Positions 11,043-21,271 of a DNA stretch of 64,000 nucleotides are shown here, in pieces (the first letter of the stretch is position 1; each line of letters begins with the position of its first letter). The position numbers and the translations under genes were made by a program. The notes under the pieces were generated by a model that was not told the DNA's origin, did no database searches, and saw only the letters and a list, made by a program, of their open reading frames with translations. Source of the DNA: Zygnema cylindricum (lineage: Eukaryota > Streptophyta > Zygnematophyceae > Zygnematales > Zygnemataceae); NCBI GenBank assembly GCA_037447655.1, contig JBBHKE010001817.1:101433-165432 (forward strand). Direction: 5' to 3'.

Positions 11043-11129
11043 GTTGAGTCCGGCAGGACTCGAACCCCCGACCGGCAGAGCGCGGCGTAGCCGTTAGCTC
11101 TAACCAGTCTGTCGTAGAAGTCCGTTAGG
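11043..11129 (-). other. tRNA-like module inside LTR of C (antisense)
   Basis: Read on the minus strand, it has TGGTTAGAGC (A-box/D-arm-like, plus positions 11097-11108) and a perfect B-box GGTTCGAGTCC (11056-11066), with GCCGG(A)CTC near the 3' end. The T stem does not pair fully and I cannot fold a cloverleaf, so this is a tRNA-derived or SINE-like relic, not a tRNA gene call. Related modules lie in the LTRs of D (33544-33630) and, more diverged, F, G and K. Confidence 0.6.
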
Positions 11130-11661
11130 AGATATAGGGTTTCATTAATATTTAAACTATTGTGTTATACATAAATCATTTAACTGAAACTCTTTACGCC
11201 ACGCATAGATACAGTTGTACAAAGTACGAAGTACTGTACTCATTTGAAACGGATATCGCGCATTTTGTTTCGACAGCGAAACAAATATCGCGCAAGTATT
11301 TATTACGGCTGAGATTAAATTTCGCGTCAAATCTAACGGCGCACATCATCGCCGAAATCCCGGAATGGTCACTTTGGCATTTAGTGACGTGGCATGACCT
11401 GGCGCCACGTGGAGAGACGACATTCGGTCGCGGGAATTCCGAGGAACGTACGGACGAGTGGAAAATGGACACGCGTCCGCCTAATGGCCTTGTCGTACAG
11501 AGGCCGTACAGAAAGTACATCGGCAGTAGTACTTTCTGGTACTATACACTGTTGAGATTGGTTCGTACAGGCAGTAGATAGGAGTTGTGAGAGAGAACTA
11601 GGAAAAACTAGGACTTAGGAAAAATTAGGTAGATAGTCCTCTCTTTCTCTCTCTCAGAGTT

Positions 11662-11669
11662 TATATAAA
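11662..11669 (+). promoter_or_regulatory. TATA box of C 5' LTR
   Basis: TATATAAA is followed by TTGGCATCTTTGCC. The TATAAAT-(T)GGCA-n-CTTTG arrangement recurs in the C 3' LTR (24160), LTR D (34109) and LTR K (25861), as expected for a Pol II start region of LTR families. Confidence 0.65.
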
Positions 11670-11864
11670 TTGGCATCTTTGCCACCCTATAACTTATCGC
11701 CTGGTTTGGCGTTTTCATATATTTCTTTTTCTACAGACTTAGGGGAGTCCATGATGCACAGGGGTGCAGTCAGATTGTCTGCTTGTCTGCTTGGGTAGCA
11801 TTGGTTGCCATTGAAAGTGGGTTAGTTAATAACTATCTAGAGGCTTCCTGTATTCTGTAGTCCA

Positions 11865-12643
11865 ATGGAGGACACAGAATTGCAGGTTATGGGCCCACCC
11901 TCTAGGGTGCCCACCTTCCATGGATCTGGGTTCATCTATTGGGAAGCCATGATGATGGGAGCTTTGGCGAAAAACGATACTGGGGTATCGTCAGTGGACA
12001 AGTGAAACGTCCACCTTCAAGAACTCCACCAGGATTTGGAGGAGTAAGGTTTCCTACAGCTACGGCTTCCTCAGCGGAGGAGGCAGATGATGGGGACAGC
12101 AGTGTGTCCGAAAAGGGGAAAGGGAAGGAGACACCCCTCACTCCAATTGCCACAGTATTGGGAGTGGCAACCGTGAAGACCGTGGAGAACGATACTCAAA
12201 TGTGGGAGGATGTAAACATGGCTGCCAAGAACTTCATTCTGAGGCACCTCACTCAAGCTTTGGCCACCCCTCATCTTCACATTTACAAGGCCGAGGAGTT
12301 GTGGGTGAGTTTGGTGGAGATTTATAGAGCTGGAACTATTCAGGAGCTCCAGTTGGCTGAGCAAAAACTAGTGAGTTACACTTACAAAAGAGGAAAGATG
12401 TTAGATTACTGTAATGATCTTTCGTGTTTGTATATGGAGATAGAAAGTGCCGGGTGGACAGGCACAATGAAAATGAAAGTTAACACTCTTATCATGAAAT
12501 TACCAAATGAGTTTGAGAACATAGTGTACCGAGTACAGGAAATGCCTGATAGTTCATGGAAATGGAACACAGTGGTCAGGATGATACTTTGCAAGAAAAC
12601 ACAATGGAGATTAGGAGAGGAGGAAAGAGCATTCAAGCTCTAG
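11865..12643 (+). pseudogene. gag: Gag of element C, capsid part, frameshifted
   Basis: The frame starts in the LTR at ATG 11865 and passes through the primer-binding site as Val-Met-Gly-Pro, then FIYWEAMMMG as in F. A 1-base loss near 11963 throws it out of frame, and capsid sequence continues in another frame from about 11945 (GEKRYWGIVSG, then NFILRHLTQ, LIMKLPNEFENIVYRVQ). A second shift near 12590 moves it into the frame that carries the zinc knuckle. Capsid of the retrotransposon particle in origin. Confidence 0.85.
11885..11899 (+). other. Primer-binding site of C (half initiator tRNA-Met)
   Basis: GGTTATGGGCCCACC directly follows LTR end TGCA. All 15 bases are complementary to the plant initiator tRNA-Met anticodon arm. 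Confidence 0.9.
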
Positions 12644-13469
12644 CAACAGAAGGGGACCGATGGGGGAAGGACCCGAAGAAACCTTATAGAGGGGAAAGAG
12701 ATAATTCTGGGGGACAGAGGCCCCCAAAGGGTCTTTGTCATTATTGCGAAAAGCTGGGACACTTTATTGCAGATTGTGTCAAGCTGTCGGAGCTGAGGCT
12801 CCAAGAAAACCGTGGAGGGGGTTCTTCCGGAGGGAAGAAAAAGGCACTTGTGGTTACAAAAGTGTCAGGAGAAACCGAGGATGAGTCATCTGAGGAGGAT
12901 GGGGTGCTTCTTCTTGACGAGAGTCTGGAGGAGCAGAAGATCCCTCGGAGGCAGAAGTGTGCCCTTGGAGCAATTCGGGAAGCTCCACAGGAAGGATGGA
13001 TCATCGACTCAGGTGCATCCATGCATATGTGTCCTGATAAAGAACTCTTAACTAAGCTAAGAAAGATTCCTACTATAGCGATAGAGTATGGTGATGGGAG
13101 AGTGGTTACTACAGATCTAGTGGGATCAGTAGATCTGAAAGTCTTAGTGGAGGGTAAGACTTCTATACTTACATTCTCAGATGTACTTTACATTCCTCAG
13201 CTGAGTAAAAATCTTGTCTCTACGTCTGTGTTAGATGACAAAGAGTTTGATACCTTCACTAGAAAGGGAGTCTTTACAGCTAAGTATGGGGATGAAGTTT
13301 ACTTCACAGCAGATAAGGGTAGCCAAGGAATGTTTAGGCTTAACCTGAGTAATGAAAAGAAGAATGCTTACTATGTTGGTGTTCCTAAGGTGATGATTTG
13401 GCATAAGCGGTTGGGGCATGTGCATTTTGATAGGTTGAGGGAAATGAAAAAGCTTCGGATAGTAGATGG
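12590..13469 (+). pseudogene. Element C nucleocapsid, protease and pre-integrase region
   Basis: This is one open frame up to the insertion of I. It holds a CCHC zinc knuckle (C-H-Y-C-x4-H-x4-C, about 12736-12777), an acidic linker, the aspartic protease signature WIIDSGASMHMC (about 12990-13030) and the GAG-pre-integrase block MIWHKRLGHVHFDRL (near 13400). Cleavage of the polyprotein would be its role. The frame is broken at 13469 by element I and resumes at 20576. Confidence 0.87.
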
Positions 13470-14309
13470 TGTTGTTCTGCGACAAGAGCCGGAACCGAAG
13501 AGATGAGGATGCCGGTGTAGTCATCTCGGAACCAAACCAAGCAAGAAACTTTCACAAAAACCGGTATGAAAAAAGAGCAACTTCAACAGTGGATAAACCC
13601 AAACCAGAGACCAATAGCTCTGAAAATCTACCAAAGTGTAGATAATATCAGGATGAACATACACACAAAATTACAAGTAATTATGCCAACAGATTTGTGA
13701 GATATCCACAGATGAAAATACCAAAAACAGGCTGTACAGTTTTTGACTACAAAATGTTCATACCTTCAAAGTTATCTAAGTCCTACTAATATACACCGAA
13801 GCCTATGCTGCTGAACGTACGGAGGCATAACAGCCGTGCAATAAATACCTGGGGCTCAAACCGAACAAGGTACGTCATACAAAAAATATTCCTTTACTAA
13901 TCAACTAACCACACAAAGACAAAAAATCTACTTAACTAGATATTTACAAAGAAATAGGATTTTATATGCCACGTCATTTGTCGTGTATGTGGCTCACACG
14001 GACCAGCATTTGTCGGCGGTCTCCCTCAGCCGCGTACATATCACATTTGGCACCATAGACAAATCTCCATGTGCCATTTTGTCCTCAAGTGTATCTATGC
14101 ACAAACTATCGGATATTCTGGAGTGTCCTCTTTCTTGTAGTGACTTGTGTCTCGAGAGTGTATACAAAGGTGTACTCCCTACCAATCTAATGGAACATCA
14201 ATTCTGGTGTGTAATGAAATGAACTTACAACCAAACATATGCTAAGTAGTGAAACTCTCTCTCCCTCACACTCGAGGCATAGAGAGGACTAAAGCTTTCC
14301 AAAACAACA
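13470..14309 (-). repeat. 3' LTR of element I
   Basis: It is 840 bp and matches 19731-20570 with scattered substitutions. On the minus strand it is preceded by the polypurine run CTAGGGGAG (14310-14318) and starts TGTTGTTTTGG. Confidence 0.92.
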
Positions 14310-14589
14310 CTCCCCTAGAGCTTTAGACTCTTCTAGCCACTTAAGCCACATACCTCTCTGCAAAACATTAATTTAGGTGCAGGCAAGTGTTGTTTTTGGA
14401 AGATTCATTTTCGTACATGCGTGCGCTCGCATGTTCGCATACTTGGTAACCAAATGTAATATGGTGGTTCGAATGGATTTCTAGTTTGGGGGGTAATCGT
14501 ACGAATGAATTTAAAGTGACGTAAATTACAAATTGAGTGACGCGAAGAAGCGTACGAATTATACGGAATACAAAATGGAAATGGACGGC

Positions 14590-14606
14590 GGATCGCTTCG
14601 CGATCC
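14590..14606. other. Conserved LTR hairpin in J
   Basis: GGATCGC-TTC-GCGATCC. The arms are identical to those in the B LTRs and the loop is their complement (TTC against GAA). Confidence 0.7.
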
Positions 14607-15263
14607 AATATGAAATGTTTGAAATATTTAAATTGTACGCCGGCCGTACGGAATCTAATGTGACGGGCGACAATTATGGAAAGTACGCGATGGTACAAAA
14701 GAATCTTTTTGGATAAGTATACTTCAATTTTGACGTGCGGCATTTATGACGAAATACGCGGTTTTCGGTACGGACAAGATTTTGATGGTACCGTATTATT
14801 TCAACGAGTGGATTGTGTTGTACTTCGAAGGCGGACGGCGTCCACCACTTTTTGATGGATCACACTATTTTGAGAATGTATGATCAACTGGGCCGTAAGT
14901 ATGTGACATCGGCTTGCTGCGTGGACTTATCGACAAGTGACTAAGCAAGTTGTCACTTATGACGCGGATTTTTGGATGCGTCGGTGTAAATATTTGAAGC
15001 ATCAATGTTTTGTCTTATTTGAATTAATGATTTAGTGTTGATTAAAATAGTTATATTTTAGGTGATCAATGAGGATATTGACAGTTTAATTGTGTGTCTT
15101 TATGTGTCGTATTTGCAGACAAGTGTACGCTTACGATTGCTTGTCTTTCAGGTGTACGCTTACGATTTGTTTACTCTTACTAAAAGGTTATTATGCGTAA
15201 ATAGGATTTAGTGACAGTAACGTAATTTATGACACTTAGTGATTATTTGACAGCTCACAAGTG

Positions 15264-15271
15264 TATATATA
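15264..15271 (+). promoter_or_regulatory. TATA-like box in LTR J
   Basis: TATATATA followed by GGAATGAGC, in the right half of the LTR where U3/R boundaries usually lie. Position-based inference only. Confidence 0.45.
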
Positions 15272-15490
15272 GGAATGAGCTTTGTTAGGAATGAATAATC
15301 AATGCTGGTTAGTAAAGTGGGGACCGAAGATGTAGACTTTTAGGGTTGCCGATTAGGTCATGCATTTGAGTAATATGTTTATTGATATACTTTTGTTTAT
15401 CTAATGTTTATGTGAGATTGCACTCTTTTTGTTATTATTTATTTATGTTATTTTATGTTTGTTTGATATGCATTATTTATGCATTTGTCC

Positions 15491-15580
15491 TAGGGTTTGC
15501 TTATGTTGATTATTCGATCAAACCTTAGATAATGTCATAGGGTTTATTTATGTTGATTATTCCATGAAACCCTAAATGTT
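15491..15580 (+). repeat. 47-bp tandem duplication in LTR J
   Basis: Two copies, from 15491 and 15538, share TAGGGTTT(G/A)(C/T)TTATGTTGATTATT(C). Confidence 0.8.
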
Positions 15581-15708
15581 GTTTGTTGCGTCTGTGTACG
15601 CATATGGAGGATGCATTTCATATGATTGTTCGTCGACCTATTTTTGCTTAGCTTCTTGCATGATAGTTTGGGTCGCTTCTGCGGTCTATTTTAGACCAAA
15701 TAACAACA

Positions 15709-16970
15709 GCAAGGGTTTAGTCATCATGTCAGCAACCATCTCCTCATCTGGTAAATAACTGAGTTTCAAAACTCTTCCCATAACCTTCTCTCTCACAAAG
15801 TGTAGCTTGATAAAAATGTGTTTGCTCTTAAAGTGATGGCTAGGGTTAGATGCAATAGCAATGGCAGCTTGATTGTCACACCACACTACTTGAGGTCCAG
15901 ATTGCATAAACAAAAGCTCTTGAAGGAGAGACTTTACCCAAAGTAACTCTTTGACGGCTGCGCTAGCCGCCATGTACTCAGCCTCCATAGTAGACTGAGC
16001 TTCACCTTCTGAAGTTTGCTGCTCCAACAGCATGTCCCACTTCCAATCTTCAGAATGTATCCACTAGTAGAGCGTCGGCTTGGCATATCTCCATAGCTCG
16101 CATTGCTCCATGTCTGAATTTTTACTTCCTCTCCACCGAGAGAGAGTCGGAGGTTTCGAGTTCCTGCAAGGTATCGAAGAACTCTCTTTGCCGCCTCCCA
16201 GTCTGACTTCTTTGAATTTTGCAAACTTCGGCTTAAGGCTCCAACAGCTGCTGCAATATCCGGACGGGTACAGTTCATGAAGTAGATGAGGCTTCCGACT
16301 ATCTGCCTGTAAGGAATAGATGACATAAAATCTGCCTCCCCTGACTCCAAAGAGTCATCAATCACAACCCCACCATGTGATTCTTTCCCTTCTATTTTCT
16401 GTCTGAACTCCATGGGAGTAGCACTTCCCTTTGCCTCTGACATGCTGAACCTTTCAAGCATGTTTCCAATGGCTTCTTTCTGTGTCAAATAAATTAGTCT
16501 TTGTTTTCTATCCCTTTCTACATGAATTCCCAAAATATATTAGCCTCCCCTAAATCTTTCATTTCGAACCGTGAATTTAGAGTTGTTTTTATTTTGTTAA
16601 TTTCATTAATGGATTTGCTTAGCAACAACAAATCATCAACATAAACAACAATATATATCACTCCATCTTCCCCTTCCATTACATAAACTGAATGATCTGA
16701 ACTGATTCTAGTAAAGCCAAGATTTGTCAAAAATTCATCCAGTTTTAGGTTTCACTATCGTGGAGCCTGCTTCAGACCATAAAGGGACTTCAACAATTTA
16801 CAGACCATATTTTCTTTCCCTTTTTCTACATATCCCTCTGGTTGCTTCATATATATAACTTCCTCCAAATCCCCATGCAAGAAAGCTGTCTTCACATCCA
16901 TTTGATGCAATTCCATATCCTGTATTGCTGCTAAAGATCAGAGAATCCTAATAGTAGGAAAACGAACTAC
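15709..16970 (-). pseudogene. pol: Element I reverse transcriptase (C-terminal) and RNase H
   Basis: Minus-strand reverse transcriptase and RNase H, whose last residues lie beyond J at 14319-14382. The catalytic loop YVDDLLLLS is intact (near 16640) and [12 protein letters not shown] is near 16890. Nonsense changes include a TGA near 16940 and adjacent TAG-TGA codons where relatives have Gln-Trp in the [11 protein letters not shown] block (near 16755). A frame change lies near 16540 and another near 16000. The RNase H block has STMEAEYMAASAAVKELLW and CDNQAAIAIA. Reverse transcription of the element RNA was its role. Confidence 0.88.
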
Positions 16971-17534
16971 AGGTGAGAACATCACTTCATAATCAATGCC
17001 CTCTTTCTGGCTATACCCCTTAGCAACAAGCCTGGCTTTATATCTCTCAATGGTATTATCGGGATTTTGTTTTAACTTGAATACCCACTTGCAACCAATC
17101 GCTTTTCGATCCGGTGGAAGTTCCAGAAGCTCCCAAGTTTGAGCCTCCATAATTGACTTTATCTCGTCATTCCCCGCAGCAATCCACAGATCTTTTTCCG
17201 GAACGGAGAAAGCTTCTTGAATGGTAAGAGGCTCCCCTGTGATTGCAGAATAAGCATGATCCACTCGGTCACCTCTCAGACGGCTACTTTGTTTTCTTCC
17301 CCCCGGAAAATCTGAAGCGAGACTTGTTGGTCCTCGACGCAGTCTTGGAGGAGGAGGAGGAGGAGGAGGAGGGGGAGGAGGTTGTCCGATAGTAGTTGCA
17401 ATAGTAGGTGGATCAAGCAGCCCCAAAACATGTGGTAGTTCAGATGTAGATGAAGAAACCATTGTTTGCTTGAAAAGAATCTGCTCAAGGATGACATATT
17501 CCTGCAATTTTTCTGCCTTTTCCGCCTCATTCAT
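16938..17534 (-). pseudogene. pol: Element I linker and N-terminal reverse transcriptase
   Basis: An open stretch of 198 codons between integrase and the reverse transcriptase palm. It begins in a weakly conserved linker with a run of 12 prolines (encoded by a GGAGGA-type microsatellite, plus strand about 17346-17382), followed by SLASDFPGGRKQSSRL, WELLELPPDRKAIGCKWVFKLK and VAKGYSQKEGIDYE. The last blocks start the Copia reverse transcriptase. It ends at a TGA where relatives have a sense codon. Confidence 0.85.
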
Positions 17535-17570
17535 GCTAAAAACATCAACAGATTGACTTTCTTCTTTGAT

Positions 17571-18416
17571 CTAAATATTCTTAGCAATCTGAATTATATT
17601 TTTTTGAGGATTATACACTCTATATCCTACGGACTCATTATCATAGCCCAAAAATATCCCAAGTACAAATTTTGGACTAAATTTCCAATTTGGAAGGTTA
17701 TCCAACAAAAAACACTTACTTCCAAATACTCTAAAGTGACTAACATTTGGCTTTCTTCCTGTCCACATTTCATAAGGTGTTTTATCCTTCACAGATCTAG
17801 TTTCTATTCTATTTCTAATGTAAGAAGCACACTGAAAAGCTTCCCCCCATAATTTCGGATCTACACCTTTATCCATCATCATAGACATAGCACATTCAGT
17901 CAAGGTCGTATTGAGTCTTTCAGCCACACCATTCTGTTCCGGAGTGTAAGGAATAGTAAACTCATGAGGAATTCCATTTTCTTTCAAGTATTCAGCAAAG
18001 GCATTTGATACATACTCTCCACCGTTGTCAGATCGCAAAGCAAGGATCGATTTTCCGTGAAGTTTCTCCGCCCAGATTCGGAAATGCTTGAAATGTGTGA
18101 AGACCTCGCTCTTCTCGTTCATAAAGTACACTCGGCTGAAACGTGAGTGGTCATCAGTGAAGGTAACAAGGTATTTCCTTCCACCAAGGGAAGGAACTTT
18201 GGCCGGTCCCCATACATCCGAGTGGATAAGGCCGAGAAGATCCTTTGCTCGATAATCTGATGTCTGTGGTAGGGGAAGCTTATGAAGCTTTCCTAGAGCA
18301 CAACCATCACAAACATGGGATTCCTTTTCACCAAGCTTGACACCTTCTATCATATGAGTATTCACCATCTTTTCAAGCATCTCATTATGAACATGCCCAA
18401 GCCTTTTATGCCACAA
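17571..18416 (-). pseudogene. pol: Element I integrase
   Basis: An open frame of 281 codons covering GAG-pre-integrase (MWHKRLGHVHNEML, Cys pair C-D-G-C) and the integrase catalytic core. The D,D,E residues are all visible: HSDVWGP, RSDNGGEYVS and NGVAERLN. The C-terminal part has TPYEMWTGRKPNVSHFRVFG. The family inserts element DNA into the host genome. The frame is separated from gag/protease by a frameshift near 18400, so it could not be made as part of the polyprotein. Confidence 0.88.
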
Positions 18417-19786
18417 AACATTTCAGAAAGGACACTGGAGTACACAAAATCAACTTTATTAACCAGGTCCATCCGATACAACATGTTTGGGCCTCTAGTT
18501 CCCACTAAGGCTACTCTCCCATCTTTGCTTACTATCTTTTTGCCTTTGCTCTGAAGAACATCAAAACCTTTACTTTCTGCAACTGAGGTAGAAAACAAAT
18601 TTTTCTTAAATTTAGGCACATATAACACATCATGCAAAGTTCTTTTTACAGCTTTGCCATCTATCTCACAATTCAGATCTATGCTACCTTTAGCATTAGC
18701 TTCCACCGTGGCACCACAAGCATAAAAGATTTGACGAGTAGGGATAGGTGTCATATCCTTGAAATAGGATTTGTTCCAACACATGTGGGAAGAACTTTCG
18801 GAGTCCATAATCCACCCGAGATCTTTCTCTCCCTCCATCATCTTTGCCATATCAAAGAACTCAGTGTCATCAGTTTTAGGAAAACTAACAACCTTTGATT
18901 TCTCCTTCTCCATCTCCTTCACCAGCACCTTTTCCTCCGCTGAAAAAGCTGCGGTTTTGCTCGGAGGTTTCGGTGTAAATGGAGCTCCTCTCACCTTCCA
19001 TCCTTTCCGGTAAGAACGTGCTTCACACGCTTTTATATACAAAGGACAAAACTTGTACAAATGACCATTATTATAGCAATCGACACACCGTTCATATAGC
19101 TGAAAGGACTGATTTCCTTGAAATTTATTATCTCTCTCAAACTGAGCATTGTAAGCTACAGCTGGCTTTCCAGAATTAAATGCCAGCTGATTCGCTTCTT
19201 TTTCTAGCACATACTCTATAGCTGTAGCTAGATTCCATCGTGTCTTATCCAATTTTTTCAGTTCATCATAGGCACCTTTATACTCACTAGGAAGCCCCCT
19301 CACTAAAATCATTGCTTAGTGATACTCAGGAAATGAACCAGCTGAACATGCATTTTCAGCAACACGAAGTCTGAATTTATTGCAATATTCTGCCATGCTT
19401 CCGCCTGTATACTTATATTCCCAGATCTGCCCAGCAGTTATAATCTCATGTTGTGCATTAGCCCTAGAATATGTCTTTTTCAAAGCATCCCAAATCTTTG
19501 ATGCTTTAGAAGCCTGAATGTATGTCATATGCAGCTCTTTAGACATCATTAATTTTATCATAAGAAGAGCCTGCTCATTCTTTTGATCATATTTTACATC
19601 AGTTTCTACCATAGATCCATTAAAAACATCAAAAAGCTTCACTTGTACAAAATAAGACCTTACAAGATCTGCCCAATACAGATATTCTCTCCCATCAAAA
19701 ACTGGAATTCGTGAAAGCGGGCCCGTGACCCGTTGTTCTGAGACAACAGCCGGAACCGAAGACGATGAAGATGCCGGTGTAGTCAT
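18362..19786 (-). pseudogene. gag: Element I gag and protease
   Basis: Starts at ATG 19786 inside the 5' LTR and reads through the primer-binding site as Val-Thr-Gly-Pro. Capsid blocks include VFDGREYLYW and KIWDALKKTY. A single TAA at 19316-19318 replaces a codon that is Gln in element B. Then MILVRGLPSEYK, a CCHC knuckle (C-V-D-C-x4-H-x4-C, near 19085) and the protease site, which reads DSESSSHMC, so the usual Gly of Asp-Ser-Gly is Glu. That change would kill the protease. The capsid is the nearest relative of B gag in this window. Confidence 0.87.
19717..19730 (-). other. Primer-binding site of I (diverged)
   Basis: Minus strand GGTCACGGGCCCGC sits next to the LTR end. It differs from the other elements' site at three positions, all transitions. 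It may be decayed or fit another tRNA. Confidence 0.7.
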
Positions 19787-20570
19787 CTCGGAACCAAACC
19801 AAGCAAGAAACTTTCACAAAAATCGGTCTGAAAAATAGCAACTTCAAAAGTTGATATAACCCAAACCATAGATATAATAGCTCTGAAAATATACCACAGA
19901 GTATATAATATTAGGATGAACATACACACAAAATTACAAGTAATTCTGCTTACACATTTGTGAGATATCCACAGATGAAAATGCCAAAAACAGGCTGTAC
20001 AGTTTTTGACTACAAAATGTTCATACCTTCAAAGTTATCTAAGTCCTACTAATATACACCAAAGCCTATGCTGCTGAACGTACGGAGGCATACCAGCCGT
20101 AGAATAAATACCTGCGGCTCGAATCGAACAAGGTACGTCATACAAAAAGATTCCTTTACTAATCAACTAACCACACAAAGACAAAAATCTACTTAACTAG
20201 ATATTTACAAAGGAGTAGGATTCTATATGCCACGTCATTTGTCGTGTATGTGGCTCACACGGACCAGCATTTGTCGGCGGTCTCCCTCAGCCGCGTACAT
20301 ATCACATTCGGCACCGTAGACAAATCTCCATGTGCCATTTTGTCCTCAAGTGTATCTATGCACAAACAATCAAATATTCTGGAGTGTCCTCTTTCTTGTA
20401 GTGACTTGTGTCTCGGGAGTATATACAAAGGTGTACTCCCTACCGATCTAGTGGAACATCAATTCTGGTGTGTAATGAAACGAACTTACAACCAAACATA
20501 TGCTAATTCGTGAAACTCTCTCTCCCTCACACTCGAGGCATAGAGAGGACTAAAGCTTTCCAAAACAACA
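19731..20570 (-). repeat. 5' LTR of element I
   Basis: 840 bp. On the minus strand it begins TGTTGTTTTGG and ends CAGAACAACG, the last base being changed from the A of the other copy. The gag ATG (19786) lies 56 bases before its end. Confidence 0.92.
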
Positions 20571-20575
20571 GATGG

Positions 20576-21270
20576 CATTCAGTTTGGGGATAATGAAATG
20601 ATGGATGATTGTAGTGGTTGTGCTCAAGGTAAGGCTCACAGACTTCCCTTTCCCAAAGCTGCCACATATAGAGGTGAGAAAGTGTTAGATTTGGTCCACA
20701 CAGATATTTGGGGACCCGAAAAAGTACCTTCGGTTGGAGGAAAAAGGTTTATGATGACAATAATTGATGACAAGTCTAGATACTCTAGAGTCTACTTTTT
20801 GAAAACAAAATCTGAAGCATCAACTTACTTCAAAGAATATAAATCTTGGAGTGAGAAGTTGCAAGAAACCCCCATTAACAGGATAAGGAGTGATAATAGG
20901 GGGGAATATACCTCTAACGAGTTTGAGGAATATCTGAGAGATGAGGGAGTGCAGCACCAGAAAACTGTATCATATAACCCGGAACAAAAAGGGGTAGCTG
21001 AGAGGTTGAATCGAACACTAGGAGATAGTGCATACAGTATGTTGGCAGACAAGAAAATAGGAAAGAGATTTTGGGCAGAAGCAATGAACTGTGCCAATAC
21101 ATTAAGAATAGAGTCCTTACCTCTGTTGTAAAGGGAGTTACACCTTATGAGAGATGGGTTGGAAGGAAACCAGATATCTCACACCTTAAAGTATTTGGTA
21201 GCCAAGTTTAGAGTCTTGACACGGATAGGAAAAACAGGAAACTAGATGCTAAGGGAAAACCTGGATACTT
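20576..21270 (+). pseudogene. pol: Element C integrase
   Basis: This continues the frame broken by element I. Visible are the C-S-G-C pair of the pre-integrase zinc site, and the D,D,E core: HTDIWGP (near 20700), RSDNRGEYTS (near 20886) and GVAERLNRTL (near 20995). The usual Asn-Gly-Gly-Glu is Asn-Arg-Gly-Glu. A frameshift near 21100 ends the long open stretch, and a TAG interrupts the SQV-SLDTD block near 21210. Confidence 0.88.
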
Positions 21271-21271
21271 T

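Larger units (their letters stand above)
10834..11884 (+). repeat. 5' LTR of element C
   Basis: It starts TGTTGAAATAAG and ends AATTGCA. It contains an antisense tRNA-like module (11043-11129), a TATA box near 11662 and the gag start codon (11865). By eye it differs from the 3' copy at a few percent of sites. Confidence 0.92.
14388..15708 (+). mobile_element. J: solo LTR nested in element I
   Basis: It is 1,321 bp, starts TGTTGTTTTTGG and ends AATAACAACA, with a perfect 5-bp duplication GCAAG at 14383-14387 and 15709-15713. No internal coding sequence exists, so it is a solo LTR left by LTR-LTR recombination. Its first third shares blocks with the B LTR, including AATGGACGGCGGATCGC and the hairpin at 14590-14606. 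A TATA-like TATATATA is at 15264. Internal 47-bp duplication starts at 15491. It splits the end of I's RNase H just after the MMTKP motif. Confidence 0.9.
13470..20570 (-). mobile_element. Element I: Copia retrotransposon nested in C
   Basis: It is 7,101 bp in minus orientation, with LTRs at 19731-20570 (5') and 13470-14309 (3'), 840 bp each. The target duplication GATGG is at 13465-13469 and 20571-20575, inside the C pol gene. LTR ends are TGTTGT...ACAACA. It carries gag, protease, integrase, reverse transcriptase and RNase H in Copia order, with several stops and frameshifts. It is itself interrupted by solo LTR J. It is related to gag-only element B. Confidence 0.93.

Noticed and set aside
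11043-11129. A functional tRNA gene
   Set aside because: A- and B-box words are present but the acceptor and T stems do not pair properly, and the sequence recurs inside LTRs.
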